Origin: an uncultured Pseudodesulfovibrio sp.
Lineage (GTDB): Bacteria; Desulfobacterota; Desulfovibrionia; Desulfovibrionales; Desulfovibrionaceae
Length of the DNA stretch: 64,000 nucleotides
NCBI RefSeq assembly: GCF_963664965.1
Contig: NZ_OY761823.1
Span: 382,001 to 446,000, forward strand
Reading direction: 5' to 3'
The translations under genes and the position numbers were made by a program. Of the stretch, positions 1 through 9,194 are shown one piece after another. The notes under the pieces are model-generated. The model saw only the letters and a program-made list of their open reading frames with translations, ran no database searches and was not told the DNA's origin. Numbering within the stretch: position 1 is the stretch's first letter; the number at the start of each line of letters is the position of its first letter.

Positions 1-1138
1 TGCGGCCCTGTCCCTTGGACTTGACGAGTCCGAGGTCGACCAGCATCTGGGGCAGATCGGGCACATCGCCGGGAGCGTAGCGGAAGTTGGGCGCGGATTC
101 GAGGGCGCTACGCAGGGTGGTCGAGTCCACGCTCTTGAGGTCGCCTTTGCCGAACAGGGCTTCGGTGGCGGAGAGGACGCGATCCAGTTCATGCTGGCCG
201 TGAATCATGCGGGTGACTTCCTCGGCAAGGCGCTTCTGGGCGTTGCGGAGATGCGGAGCCTCTTCAAGATCCTTTTCAATGGCTGCAATCTCTTCCTGAT
301 CGAGGAAGGTGAAGAGCTTGAGGAACTTGATGACGTCGCGGTCGTCCGTGTTGATGAAGTACTGGTAGAAGGCGTAGGGCGAGGTCACCTCGGCATTGAG
401 GTAGATGGCACCCTTCTCGCTCTTGCCGAACTTCTTGCCGGACGCGGTGGTCAGCAGCGGGAAGGTCAGCGCAAAGGCCTCGGCCTGCTCGTCTTCGTGA
501 GCGGAGCGACGGCGGATGTATTCACAGCCGGTGGTGATGTTGCCCCACTGATCGCCGCCGCCGATCTGGAGACGGCAGTTGCGGGTCTTGTACAGATGGT
601 AGAAATCGTAGCTCTGGAGAATCATGTAGGAGAACTCGGTGTAGGAAATACCGACGTCGTCACGTTCGATACGGCCCTTGACCGATTCCTTCTGGAGCAT
701 CCAGTTGACCGTGAAGAACTTGCCCACGTCGCGCAGCAGCTCAATGGCGGTCAGGTCCTTGGTCCAGTCGTAGTTGTTGACGATATCAGGACGTTCACCG
801 GTGTTGCGTTCCACAAAGCGGCGAACCTGTCCCTTGATCTTCTCAAGGCGGAATTCCATCAGATCGGGATCGGAAAGATCACGTTCCTTGTCCTTGCCGG
901 AGGGGTCGCCGATACGGCCGGTTGCACCGCCCATGAGGTACAGGGGATGGTGTCCCGCCTTTTTCATGCGAACGAGGCAGAGAAGCGGAACGAGGTTGCC
1001 TACATGCAGACTTTCGGCGGTCGGGTCGAAGCCACAATACATGGTCGCGCCGGGAGAGGCGAGATACTCCCGCACCTTCTCTTCGTCCGAAACCTGATTG
1101 ATAAGCCCTCGCCACTTCAATTCGTCGAAAATATTCAT
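1..1138 (-). CDS. tyrS: Tyrosyl-tRNA synthetase (3' end beyond window)
   Basis: Charges tRNA-Tyr with tyrosine in the cytoplasm. The protein begins MNIFDELKWRGLINQ and soon shows YCGFDPTAESLHVGNLVPL, the class I signature of TyrS with the HIGH-like motif as HVGN. About 379 codons are visible and the family is usually 400-420 residues, so only the C-terminal S4-like RNA-binding end is missing past base 1. The start is the ATG at 1136-1138. It follows the YmdB-like gene by 57 bases on the same strand, so the two may be cotranscribed. The long open frame on the other strand here is a GC-rich shadow. Confidence 0.93.
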   Translation of the reverse strand, partial: MNIFDELKWRGLINQVSDEEKVREYLASPGATMYCGFDPTAESLHVGNLVPLLCLVRMKKAGHHPLYLMGGATGRIGDPSGKDKERDLSDPDLMEFRLEKIKGQVRRFVERNTGERPDIVNNYDWTKDLTAIELLRDVGKFFTVNWMLQKESVKGRIERDDVGISYTEFSYMILQSYDFYHLYKTRNCRLQIGGGDQWGNITTGCEYIRRRSAHEDEQAEAFALTFPLLTTASGKKFGKSEKGAIYLNAEVTSPYAFYQYFINTDDRDVIKFLKLFTFLDQEEIAAIEKDLEEAPHLRNAQKRLAEEVTRMIHGQHELDRVLSATEALFGKGDLKSVDSTTLRSALESAPNFRYAPGDVPDLPQMLVDLGLVKSKGQGR

Positions 1139-1195
1139 TGCTTCCTCACTGTTTCCGCGCAGTTGGAGATACTTCTCCCACACTCTCGCAGTTCT

Positions 1196-1972
1196 TTATT
1201 CATGTCGGAAAGGGGTGATCGCCACCGCCTGCCCGGTCGTATCCTCTATGTCAAAAATCGCGCCTTGTAAAATACCATTTGCAGCAGGCACTTCCAGCGC
1301 TCTGGGCAAACCTGTCAGATAGCGTTGCAGCACGTCCTCATGTTTGACACCGAGGCATGACCCCGCTGCCCCTGACATGCCGAGATCGGTCATGAAAGCC
1401 GTTCCGCCCGGCAGGACAGCGGCATCATTCGTCTGGACATGCGTATGCGTTCCGAGCACTGCGGAAACGCGCCCGTCGAGCAAATGGGCCAAGGCGGCCT
1501 TTTCGCCCGTGGCCTCGGCATGGAAATCCACGATCCGAATCGTCACTTCGTCCGGAATGGTCTCCAGAGCGGCTTCGGCAGCGGCAAACGGGCAGTCGAT
1601 GGGCTGCATGAACACGCGCCCCTGAAGATTGATGAGCGCGACCGGAGGCAGCCCGTCCGTTTCAATGATCCGCACTCCGGTTCCGGGGTTGGAATCCGGG
1701 TAGTTGTGGGCACGGGTCAGACGGTTGTCGTTCTCAAGCATGTTCCAGAGGTTCTTGAACTTCCAGATATGGTTACCCGAAGTCAGGCCGTCCAGACCGT
1801 AAGAGAAAAGCGCCTTCGCGTTGTTGGCTGACAGGCCGAATCCGCCGCTGGCGTTTTCCGCGTTGGCAAAGGCAAGGTCGATGTTTTCGGCCTCACGTAT
1901 GGCGGTGAGGTTGTCCTTGACGGCCTGACGGCCGGGGCGACCCACAATGTCGCCGAGAAAAAGTATACGCAT
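1196..1972 (-). CDS. YmdB-like (TIGR00282 family) metallophosphoesterase
   Basis: Predicted cytoplasmic calcineurin-like phosphoesterase of the YmdB/TIGR00282 family; Bacillus YmdB hydrolyses 2',3'-cyclic nucleotides. The 258 residues are full length for the family. Metal-ligand motifs are visible in order: MRILFLGDIVGRPGR at the N terminus, NAENASGGFG, TSGNHIWK (GNH) near residue 68, DFHAEATGEK near 150, and GTHTHVQTND near 175. It lies downstream of cheR and upstream of tyrS on the same strand. In other bacteria this family often sits next to rny, and here rny is two genes upstream. The substrate in this organism is not known. Confidence 0.88.
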   Translation of the reverse strand: MRILFLGDIVGRPGRQAVKDNLTAIREAENIDLAFANAENASGGFGLSANNAKALFSYGLDGLTSGNHIWKFKNLWNMLENDNRLTRAHNYPDSNPGTGVRIIETDGLPPVALINLQGRVFMQPIDCPFAAAEAALETIPDEVTIRIVDFHAEATGEKAALAHLLDGRVSAVLGTHTHVQTNDAAVLPGGTAFMTDLGMSGAAGSCLGVKHEDVLQRYLTGLPRALEVPAANGILQGAIFDIEDTTGQAVAITPFRHE

Positions 1973-2059
1973 GCTGTGTCCTGTATCTTTGACGCACGCA
2001 CGGCACGGGCCGCGTCATGAAGACGCACGCCGTGCCGAAATGCCGAAAAAGGAGTGTAA

Positions 2060-2983
2060 TCAGATTTTCTGGAAAACGGTCGGTGCAACCTGCCTCAGAG
2101 GCAGCTTCATGCCCGAAAGACTCTCGGAATGACCGATGAAGAGGTATCCGTGATATTTGAGATTGTTACAAAACTTGTTGAAAAGAACGACCTGCGTCGG
2201 GCGGTCGAAATAGATGACCACATTGCGGCAGAAAATGATGTCCTGCTCATCCTGCAAACGGAAATTGCCCATGAAGTTGAGCCGGCTGAACGAAACCTTG
2301 CGGCGAATGCATTCATCGATCTTGATGAGCGGCTTCGCCTTGTTCTTGCTCTTGAGCAGGTACTTCTTTTTCATGGCCATGGGTATGTCGTCGGCCTTTT
2401 CCATGGAATAAATGGCCCGCTGCGCCTTTTGCAGGATTTCGCTGGAAATATCCGTAGCCAAAATGGAAAAATCGAATCCTGAATGTGCAGCCGCGAATTC
2501 GGACAGCACCATGCCAAGGGTGTACGGCTCCTCACCGCTGGAACAGCCCGCGCTCCATATCCTGAGCGGAGCGGTTCCGCCGATACGGCGCGACCAGAGT
2601 TCCGGCAGCACGATGTTGTTCATGATGTCCCAGTGCTTGGGCTCCCGGAAAAAATGCGTGGTGTTGGTGGTGACCACGTCGATGAGATGTGACCGCTCTG
2701 CCTCGCGCCCCTTCTCGGAAAAGACGTAATCGCAGTATTCCTTGTAGGACTGCATGCCCAGCGCCCGCAACCGTTTCTGGAAGCGCGACTGGAGCAGCAC
2801 CTTCTTGGTGGGCGGCATCTTGATGCCGAATTCGGAATGAATCAGCTCGCTGAACCGCTTGAACTCGCCCTCGCCCATCTCGGCTCGGAACATGTTCATG
2901 GACTGGTTCACACTCTTCTTGAGCGCATCTCCATCAATGCCGGATGAAGTCTTTGCTGCGGAAGCAGGCTTGTTCTCGTTCAT
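2060..2983 (-). CDS. cheR: CheR-type protein-glutamate methyltransferase
   Basis: Methylates glutamates on chemoreceptors using S-adenosylmethionine. The CheR-N domain is seen at residues 40-100 (FKRFSELIHSEFGIKMP). It is followed by the SAM-binding core with IDVVTTNTTHFFREPKHW, RIWSAGCSSGEEPYTLGM (motif I) and IIFCRNVVIYFD. The ATG at 2983 is preferred because GGAG lies 11 bases upstream; an earlier in-frame codon would add ten residues. The protein ends with the family-typical LFIGHSESL segment and is about 307 residues. No other chemotaxis gene is adjacent, so the receptor it serves is not evident here. Confidence 0.92.
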   Translation of the reverse strand: MNENKPASAAKTSSGIDGDALKKSVNQSMNMFRAEMGEGEFKRFSELIHSEFGIKMPPTKKVLLQSRFQKRLRALGMQSYKEYCDYVFSEKGREAERSHLIDVVTTNTTHFFREPKHWDIMNNIVLPELWSRRIGGTAPLRIWSAGCSSGEEPYTLGMVLSEFAAAHSGFDFSILATDISSEILQKAQRAIYSMEKADDIPMAMKKKYLLKSKNKAKPLIKIDECIRRKVSFSRLNFMGNFRLQDEQDIIFCRNVVIYFDRPTQVVLFNKFCNNLKYHGYLFIGHSESLSGMKLPLRQVAPTVFQKI

Positions 2984-3127
2984 ATTTGCATATTCTCCAT
3001 GAGGCAATGGCACACGGCCAAAAGTGGCGTCCCACAGAACATTTACGGAAAAAAAGCATTTACGCCATGATAATCATGTCTTTTTGAAACATTTCCGGAA
3101 ACTGCTTTTTCTCCTGCCCGAAAACAA

Positions 3128-3170
3128 AAGGAACCCGGACTTCAAACGAAATCCGGGTTCCTTGTTTTTT
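3128..3170. terminator. Intrinsic terminator after rny, probably bidirectional
   Basis: A 12-bp perfect stem AAGGAACCCGGA / TCCGGGTTCCTT with a 12-base loop is flanked by T-rich sequence on the plus side and A-rich sequence on the other. It lies directly after the rny stop codon. Confidence 0.8.
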
Positions 3171-3173
3171 CAA

Positions 3174-4730
3174 CTATTTGGCGTAACCGACCGCTCGCTT
3201 CTCGCGAATGACCGTGACCCGAATCTGTCCGGGATACGTCATGTTGTTCTCAATCTTTTCCGCGATGTCCTTGCAAAGAACATACGTGTTCTCGTCGCCG
3301 ATCTTGTCGGAATCGACCATGACGCGGATCTCGCGGCCGGCCTGAATGGCGTAGGCTTTCGAGACACCGTCGAAACCGGTGGCAAGGCCTTCCAGTTCCT
3401 CAAGGCGCTTGACGTAGTTCTCAAGCAGCTCCTTGCGTGCGCCGGGACGGGCACCGGACAGGGAGTCCGCGGCCTGCACCAGATTGGCGAGGATGGACAT
3501 GGGCGGCGTGTCTTCATGGTGCGCGGCGATGGCGTGGATGATCTCCTTGGACTCGCCGTGCTTCTTGGCAATGTCCGCACCGATGATGGCGTGGGGGCCT
3601 TCGATCTCGTGGTCGACGGCCTTTCCGAGGTCATGCAGCAGGCCGGCACGCTTGGCTTCCTTTTCATTCAGTCCGAGCTCGGCAGCCATGACGCCGCACA
3701 GGAAGGCGACTTCCATGGAGTGCTGCAACACGTTCTGGCTGAATGAAGTGCGGTAGTGCAAACGCCCCAGCAGGTTGACCAGCTCCGGATGGATGCCGTG
3801 AACGCCGACGTCGAAGGTGGCCTGTTCACCGATCTCCTTGAGCTTGGTGTCCATCTCGCCTTCGACCTTGCTGACGATCTCCTCGATGCGGGCCGGATGA
3901 ATGCGGCCGTCATGGATGAGGCGTTCGAGCGCCTGCTTGGCGACTTCGCGCTTGAGCGGGCTGAATGCGGACAGGACCACGGTTTCGGGAGTATCGTCGA
4001 TGATGAGGTCAACGCCGGTAGCGGCTTCGAGAGCGCGAATGTTGCGGCCCTCGCGGCCGATGATGCGGCCTTTCATGTCTTCGGAAGGAAGGGTCACGGC
4101 AGTGACGGTCTGTTCACCGGCATAGTCACCGGCGTACCGCTGCAATGCCAGCGACAGGATTTCACGGGCTTTCTTGCTCGCGGTTTCCTTGGCCTCCATC
4201 TCGATGTTGCGAATCATCTTGGCGGCTTCGTGACGGGTGCGGGACTCGATTTCCGTCATCAGGCTTTCCTTGGCCTCTTCAACGGTCAGACCGGAAATTT
4301 CCTGAAGCTTGCGTTCATGTTCGTCAGCCTTGCGCTCAAGGTCTTCCTCAAGATCGCCGAGCTGCTTTTCATGCTTGATGAGCTGTTTTTCCAGCTCGAC
4401 CACCTGGGCTTCCTTGTCCGCGACTTTCTCGCGTTTGGCGTCCAGTCGTTCTTCCTTGCTGTGCAGGCGTCTTTCCTCGCCCTTGAGCTGACCTTCACGG
4501 TCCTTGAAGTCCCGTTCCAGTTCTTTCTTCTGACTATAGATTTCGTCCTGAGCCTGAAGACGGGCTTCCTTCTTCAAGGCTTCACTCTCTTTCCGGGCCT
4601 CTTCAACAATGCGGTCGGCCAGCCCCCGAGAGTCGGAAATCTGTTTATCGGATATGTATCGTTGGAGCAGGTATCCGACCCCCAGGCCGGCAACCGCTCC
4701 TGCGCCGATCATGGCGATTTCGGTTAACAT
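3174..4730 (-). CDS. rny: Ribonuclease Y
   Basis: Membrane-anchored endoribonuclease that starts mRNA decay. The 518 residues match the family length. In order: an N-terminal transmembrane helix (MIGAGAVAGLGVGYLLQRY), a long charged coiled coil at about residues 30-200 (repeated KEARLQAQDE, KELERDFKD), a KH domain with GRIIGREGRNIRALE near 225, and an HD domain with HSMEVAFLCG and AGLLHDLGKAVDHE. The start is the ATG at 4730, preceded by AAGGAG seven bases away. An in-frame extension further upstream runs through the 6S RNA and is not coding. The gene follows zapB-like, zapA and ssrS on the same strand. Confidence 0.96.
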   Translation of the reverse strand: MLTEIAMIGAGAVAGLGVGYLLQRYISDKQISDSRGLADRIVEEARKESEALKKEARLQAQDEIYSQKKELERDFKDREGQLKGEERRLHSKEERLDAKREKVADKEAQVVELEKQLIKHEKQLGDLEEDLERKADEHERKLQEISGLTVEEAKESLMTEIESRTRHEAAKMIRNIEMEAKETASKKAREILSLALQRYAGDYAGEQTVTAVTLPSEDMKGRIIGREGRNIRALEAATGVDLIIDDTPETVVLSAFSPLKREVAKQALERLIHDGRIHPARIEEIVSKVEGEMDTKLKEIGEQATFDVGVHGIHPELVNLLGRLHYRTSFSQNVLQHSMEVAFLCGVMAAELGLNEKEAKRAGLLHDLGKAVDHEIEGPHAIIGADIAKKHGESKEIIHAIAAHHEDTPPMSILANLVQAADSLSGARPGARKELLENYVKRLEELEGLATGFDGVSKAYAIQAGREIRVMVDSDKIGDENTYVLCKDIAEKIENNMTYPGQIRVTVIREKRAVGYAK

Positions 4731-4900
4731 GGGAACTCTCCTTATTTTATGTTGACAGACTTTGGGCGGTCTGTTGACGCCGAATGACAGCGCTTGAAAT
4801 ACGTCTGTAGCACGTATTTCGGGGGAAGGAGAAGCTGCAAATGCAGAAATCGAAAGGATGGAAAGGCGGTATATATATCCTGCTTCGGCATAAACCGGCA

Positions 4901-5086
4901 GGGAATCCCCGGGAAGCCGTGTTGCCTGTTGGTTTTGAACCTGGCATGTCCAGGTGGGCATGACTCGCGAACCTTCAGGCTTCCCACTCGCAGTGGGCGT
5001 GCTCACCAACTCGCTGGAGTCGTCGCCCTTTTTCAGAGCATTGGCTCAATAACGCTCCAGACAATCACAAACACCCCAGGGGTAAT
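4901..5086 (-). ncRNA. ssrS: 6S RNA (ssrS)
   Basis: 6S RNA binds the housekeeping RNA polymerase holoenzyme as a mimic of an open promoter. Read on the minus strand, the 186 bases carry blocks shared with E. coli 6S RNA: GTTGGTGAGCACGC followed by GAAGCCTGAA (E. coli GTTGGTGAGCATGC and GAAGCCTTAA). Near the 3' end is GGTTCAAAACCAACAGGC. A closing stem pairs CCCCTGGGG near the 5' end with CCCGGGGATTCCC at the 3' end. It lies directly downstream of zapA, the classic position of ssrS. The ends are estimated to within about ten bases. Confidence 0.88.
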
Positions 5087-5127
5087 TCTCTTCCTACCTC
5101 AAATCCACCCTTATATCGGTTGAATTT

Positions 5128-5382
5128 TCATGAGGTCTTTTCCAAAATCTCTTCGATCTTCTCTTCCAGCTGCGCGAGCTTGTGTTCACTGACCAGGAAG
5201 TCGTCAGCAAGGCTGAGGAGCAGAAAGGTCAAAGCCTTTTCCTTGCTGAGGTCACCTGCCCCGGCAATCAGCTCCTTGTACTTTTTCTCCAAATACTCCT
5301 GCGCAGCGTCAATGCGGTGGTTTTCCGCATCCGTCTTGAAGGATATATCAAGTCCAAACAGATTTAACGTGTAGCTTGGCAT
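5128..5382 (-). CDS. zapA: Cell division protein ZapA
   Basis: ZapA crosslinks FtsZ filaments at the division site. The 84 residues have the usual two-part structure. An N-terminal strand region MPSYTLNLFGLDISFKTDAE is followed by a helix with EYLEKKYKELIA. The C-terminal coiled coil (HKLAQLEEKIEEILEKTS) forms the tetramer in known ZapA proteins. It follows the zapB-like gene by 12 bases and precedes the 6S RNA gene, an arrangement also seen in many other proteobacteria. Confidence 0.93.
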   Translation of the reverse strand: MPSYTLNLFGLDISFKTDAENHRIDAAQEYLEKKYKELIAGAGDLSKEKALTFLLLSLADDFLVSEHKLAQLEEKIEEILEKTS

Positions 5383-5394
5383 CGCAAATTGCTG

Positions 5395-5571
5395 TTATTC
5401 CAACTCGTTCTGGATTTTACCCAAAAGCGTGTCGATGCGGGTTTCGATGTCGTGCCGCAGTTCCTTTTCGGCCTCGACTTCCTCCCTCAAGCGCTGGTTT
5501 TCTTGTTTCAGTCCTTCGATTTTATTTAACAACTTGTTGAATCGTTCTTCAAGTTGGCTCATTAATTCCAT
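5395..5571 (-). CDS. Short ZapB-like coiled-coil protein
   Basis: A 58-residue protein starting MELMSQLEERFNKLLNKIEG and ending GKIQNELE. It is almost wholly a heptad coiled coil with no cysteine or proline, as in ZapB, which binds ZapA at the division ring. The ATG at 5571 is used; MSQ at 5562 is an alternative with GGAA just upstream. It stops 12 bases before zapA and starts 32 bases after glmU ends, so all three are likely in one operon. The ZapB assignment rests on size, coiled coil and neighbourhood, since ZapB is poorly conserved in sequence. Confidence 0.75.
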   Translation of the reverse strand: MELMSQLEERFNKLLNKIEGLKQENQRLREEVEAEKELRHDIETRIDTLLGKIQNELE

Positions 5572-5602
5572 ATAATCTATCTATCCTCTTAATTATGACA
5601 AA

Positions 5603-6979
5603 TCAAGACTTCTTCATTCGCCGTTTGAGATTAATCTGCTTGCCGCGCGCGATGCCCGTGCCTTCGTCCGGCACGTCCTTGGTGATGGTGGACCCCGCGC
5701 CCACAAGCGCATTTTCGCCCACGGTCACCGGCGCGACCAATGCGGTATTGCTGCCGATGAAAGCACCGTCGCCGATTTTCGTGACAAACTTGTTCTTGCC
5801 GTCATAGTTGCAGGTGATGGTTCCGGCACCGATATTGGCCCCGGCCCCTACCTCGGCGTCGCCGAGGTAGGTCAGGTGGCTCGCCTTGGAACCTTCCCCG
5901 AGCACGGCCTTTTTCATCTCCACGAAATTGCCCACGCGCGCACCCACCTTGAGCACTGCGCCCGGACGAAGCCGCGCATACGGTCCGGCCCATGCGTCCG
6001 GCCCGACTTCCGCCCCTTCAATATGGCAGAATTGCTTGATGTCGCACCCCGACGCGAACGTCGAGTCCGTGATGTACGTATACGACCCCAGACGCGCACC
6101 CGCGGCAACGGTCGATGTTCCGTACACTTCGCAATGCCCGAAAATTTCCGCCCCCGGCTCCACCGTGACCTTCGGGCCGACGGTCACCGTCTCCGGGCTG
6201 TGAATGATGACGCCGCTGTCGATATGGGCCTCGACGATCTGCCGACGCAGGGCATTTTCCGCGGTCACCAATTCACGCGGGCTGTTGATACCCATGAGGC
6301 TCAGGTCATCCCCGCACTGCACGCCGTCCACGGTCAGCCCCTTGGACACCGCCAGTTCAATGAGGTCGGTGATATAGTACTCGCCACTCTTGTTGTCGTT
6401 TCCGAGTTCGCTGAGCAACGGCTCCATGCTCGAAATCTTCAGCAGGTAGATTCCCGCGTTCACTTCGCCCGTGACCGGCCCGTGGACATTCATGTCATAG
6501 TCCTTGGCCTCGACAATGGCGGAAATGCGGCGATCCTCATCGCGCACCACGCGCCCGAAAGCAGCGGGATCACGCGGGGTGATGGTCATGAACGCCAGAT
6601 CGCAGCATCCGGCCACCCCGGCCATGCGCTCAAGCGACTGCGTGGTCACCAGCGGCGTATCCCCGTTGATGACGAGGCAGTATTCGGAGCCGGTCGCCTT
6701 GACCGCATCCCATGCGACCTGCAAGGCGTGCCCGGTGCCGAGCTGTTCCTTCTGCTCCACGAAACGGCCTTCCATGCCGGGGAAAGCGGCTTCCACCATG
6801 TCGGCACCATGACCGATGACCGTCAGCACGCGTTCACCCAGAAGCGGCTCCAGCGCGGCATGCACGTAATAGAGCATGGGTTCGTTCAGCAGGGTCTGCA
6901 ACACCTTCGGCTTGGGCGAGTGCATGCGCGTCCCTTTTCCGGCGGCAAGGACCACGGCAGTGATGTTCATATCAGGCAT
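5603..6979 (-). CDS. glmU: Bifunctional GlmU (GlcN-1-P acetyltransferase / GlcNAc-1-P uridyltransferase)
   Basis: Makes UDP-GlcNAc for peptidoglycan and lipopolysaccharide. The N-terminal uridyltransferase has the nucleotide loop VVLAAGKGTRMHSPKPKVLQ at residues 8-28 and NGDTPLVT near 105. The C-terminal left-handed beta helix (hexapeptide repeats from about residue 250) contains YARLRPGA, NFVEMKKA and the catalytic region HLTYLGDAEVG. The 458 residues are full length. The start at 6979 has GGAG five bases upstream; ATG at 6970 is the alternative. It heads the run glmU, zapB-like, zapA on the minus strand. Confidence 0.96.
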   Translation of the reverse strand: MPDMNITAVVLAAGKGTRMHSPKPKVLQTLLNEPMLYYVHAALEPLLGERVLTVIGHGADMVEAAFPGMEGRFVEQKEQLGTGHALQVAWDAVKATGSEYCLVINGDTPLVTTQSLERMAGVAGCCDLAFMTITPRDPAAFGRVVRDEDRRISAIVEAKDYDMNVHGPVTGEVNAGIYLLKISSMEPLLSELGNDNKSGEYYITDLIELAVSKGLTVDGVQCGDDLSLMGINSPRELVTAENALRRQIVEAHIDSGVIIHSPETVTVGPKVTVEPGAEIFGHCEVYGTSTVAAGARLGSYTYITDSTFASGCDIKQFCHIEGAEVGPDAWAGPYARLRPGAVLKVGARVGNFVEMKKAVLGEGSKASHLTYLGDAEVGAGANIGAGTITCNYDGKNKFVTKIGDGAFIGSNTALVAPVTVGENALVGAGSTITKDVPDEGTGIARGKQINLKRRMKKS

Positions 6980-7171
6980 ATATTCTCCGGCTCAGCGGTT
7001 TGATTTCGGTGTCTCAATCAACTTGGCGCACAAATTACCCATTTGGATGAAAAAGGACAACCCAAATAGTCTGGAAAAGCCCCACTTCCCGGCAGGGGGA
7101 AAACCGTCTGTCGAATTCCGAAACACAGGCAACGCCGTCAGACGTGCATTTCTACAATGTTCTCATGAAAA

Positions 7172-8824
7172 TCAGCCGTGTACTGCTCCAACCAACAGGC
7201 CGGACACGTCCCGTGCTGCCAGCGCCCTTTCAAAGCTTTTCCCCTGCCCCTGCTCCCGTGCGATCCCATGGGCGAGAGCAAGCTCCTCCAGCCCTGATTC
7301 AAGCCGATAGGATTTGAGGTTCGCCAACGCGATTTCAAAGGCGAGCCGCCAGTCTTTCCGTTCATGCAGGGTCAGGATGGACAGGAAACCGACCCGGACC
7401 TGTTCCATACCGAGGACCGGTCGAAGCATCGTGTCCAGAAGCCGCAGCGTGGGCAGGTGCTGCGGTTCATCCACAAGCACGGTCATGAGGCATTCCGAAG
7501 CCGCCGCAGGAAGGTGCCGGGACGGATTGAACGGGAATCCTCCCCGGATGATACGCTCCCTGCGCGAAAGGTCCTTTGCCCAGAGAGTCAAAAGCTGCAC
7601 CGAATCTTCCGGCGCACGCGGCTGCCGAGCCCCGGTGGATTGCAGATGGCGGTACCAGAAGGTCTTGGCCGCATCCCAGTTCCCGGCACGCAGGGTCGCC
7701 ATGGACCCGGCAAGGTTGCACTCCGGCGAATCAACAAACAACTGCCCGCCCAGAATGGACCGGATATTCTCCTCAAGGCCCGCCGTCATCCCGGCAGCGG
7801 CCTGAACCCGCATGGCCGCTTCGGCCACTTCCGCATCCAGCGGCAATTCAGCCAGTTCCGACAGCAGTTTCCCGGCTGGCATGTCGTGCATTCCGGCTTC
7901 CCACAGGCCGCAAATTGCAAGCGTTTGCCACTTGATGCTGTCCGGTCCGGTTGCCCGATGCCGCACGGCATCGCGCGCGTATTCCAACAAACGCTGCGCC
8001 CTGTGTTCCGGCAGGTGCTCCCGCTGGACACGCTCATGTGCAGCGCGCCCCATGGCCTGCGTCAGCCGGTCTTCATGCATGTATTTCCGGAGCTTGCTGT
8101 CCATCTCGACAATGTCGGCATAGGTATCGAACTCACGCCCGGGCCTGAACAGTTCCTCCTGCTCGTCGCCCAGCGCCTGCCCCAGCACGAGACATCCGCA
8201 GGATGCGGCCTCGAACAATCGAAAATTGACTTCACCGAGAATGGATTCATTGGGAATGATCCGCGACGAGCGGTAGAGTTCCATCATGCCACCAAAATCA
8301 AGACCATCCCGAATGGCGAGATTGAAATTACCCCATTTCCTTTCGAGGTACTCCAGCATCCACTTGCGGGCAGGCCGCTGTTCGGTGACGCGTCCCACGA
8401 AAGCGAGATCGAACTCCCGCTTTCCGTCAGCGATGTCGATTTTCCTACCATACCACGGCAGCCAGCGCACATCCTTCGCCCCCTGCCGCTGGGTATCGGG
8501 AATGACCTTGCGCTGGGTAACGCAGGTCATGTCGAACAGCCGCGCATACGCGCTCTGCCAGTGTGCGTTGAGATGCGGGTCCACCCCCCAGTAAATGAGC
8601 GGGCAGTCCATTTCGTCGAGGCCGGTCACCACGGTCCGACGATTCAAGACTTCGCACTGAACCACCAGATCGGGCGTGAAACCATGCTCCGCCAACGCCT
8701 CGGGAAGGGAAAAGAACGGTGCCCGACGGGTCAGCAGATTCAAAACAGTGCATCCGGCACGCTCGAATCCGGCCCCCACGGGGAACGGCACGTCAATCAG
8801 GCAGATATTTCGTATTTCCGACAT
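7172..8824 (-). CDS. CgeB-like glycosyltransferase with C-terminal helical region
   Basis: Predicted GT4-type glycosyltransferase related to the CgeB group. The first 330 residues resemble two Rossmann-like domains. They contain PLIYWGVDPHLN near 85, the linker FDLAFVGRVTEQRPARKWMLE near 140, and the C-terminal donor-binding part FRLFEAASCGCLVLGQALGD near 205-225 (the usual EAxAxG-like site). The last 220 residues have no recognised motif and look like helical repeats. The start MSEIRNICLID at 8824 is chosen because the fold begins there; 26 further upstream residues are open but not family-like. The acceptor is unknown; flagellin or surface glycan modification would be a guess. Confidence 0.72.
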   Translation of the reverse strand: MSEIRNICLIDVPFPVGAGFERAGCTVLNLLTRRAPFFSLPEALAEHGFTPDLVVQCEVLNRRTVVTGLDEMDCPLIYWGVDPHLNAHWQSAYARLFDMTCVTQRKVIPDTQRQGAKDVRWLPWYGRKIDIADGKREFDLAFVGRVTEQRPARKWMLEYLERKWGNFNLAIRDGLDFGGMMELYRSSRIIPNESILGEVNFRLFEAASCGCLVLGQALGDEQEELFRPGREFDTYADIVEMDSKLRKYMHEDRLTQAMGRAAHERVQREHLPEHRAQRLLEYARDAVRHRATGPDSIKWQTLAICGLWEAGMHDMPAGKLLSELAELPLDAEVAEAAMRVQAAAGMTAGLEENIRSILGGQLFVDSPECNLAGSMATLRAGNWDAAKTFWYRHLQSTGARQPRAPEDSVQLLTLWAKDLSRRERIIRGGFPFNPSRHLPAAASECLMTVLVDEPQHLPTLRLLDTMLRPVLGMEQVRVGFLSILTLHERKDWRLAFEIALANLKSYRLESGLEELALAHGIAREQGQGKSFERALAARDVSGLLVGAVHG

Positions 8825-8993
8825 GCCACGTCTATACACTGTTTCCACTCGTTTATCCACGCCGTAACATCTCAAAATGTATGAGCTCCTTCTCGTATTC
8901 AACAGCCTTTGCAGACTTCACAGCCCTTTTACTTAAGGGTCAACACATTGTTTTATAACAATATTTTTTTTCGGGAAATTCCTGAAACAACCC

Positions 8994-9021
8994 TAAGCAT
9001 TCCCGACAGGGCGGCCGATAA
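8994..9021 (+). promoter_or_regulatory. Candidate sigma-28 (FliA) promoter
   Basis: GCCGATAA at 9014-9021 equals the sigma-28 -10 consensus, and TAAGCATT at 8994-9001 resembles the -35 (TAAAGTTT). The gap is 12 bases against the usual 11. It lies about 175 bases upstream of the FlgM-like gene, in a non-coding stretch (8825-9194) where nothing else is evident. Confidence 0.45.
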
Positions 9022-9194
9022 GAGAATCAACCGCGAAGGATGCATCAAACGGGATCGCATGTTCGCAACGCATCCATGATTGCGGATACCTGTCCGAACG
9101 CAATGGACAGAGGCTGCCGCAACGGGATGAGAGGGAGACTTCGGGAAGGATTGGGAGATCCTTCCCCTGACTTCAATAACCCGGGGAGGGGTTA

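Noticed and set aside
4731-5009. Extension of ribonuclease Y upstream of 4730
   Set aside because: The extra frame runs through the 6S RNA and lacks family similarity, while AAGGAG precedes the ATG at 4730.
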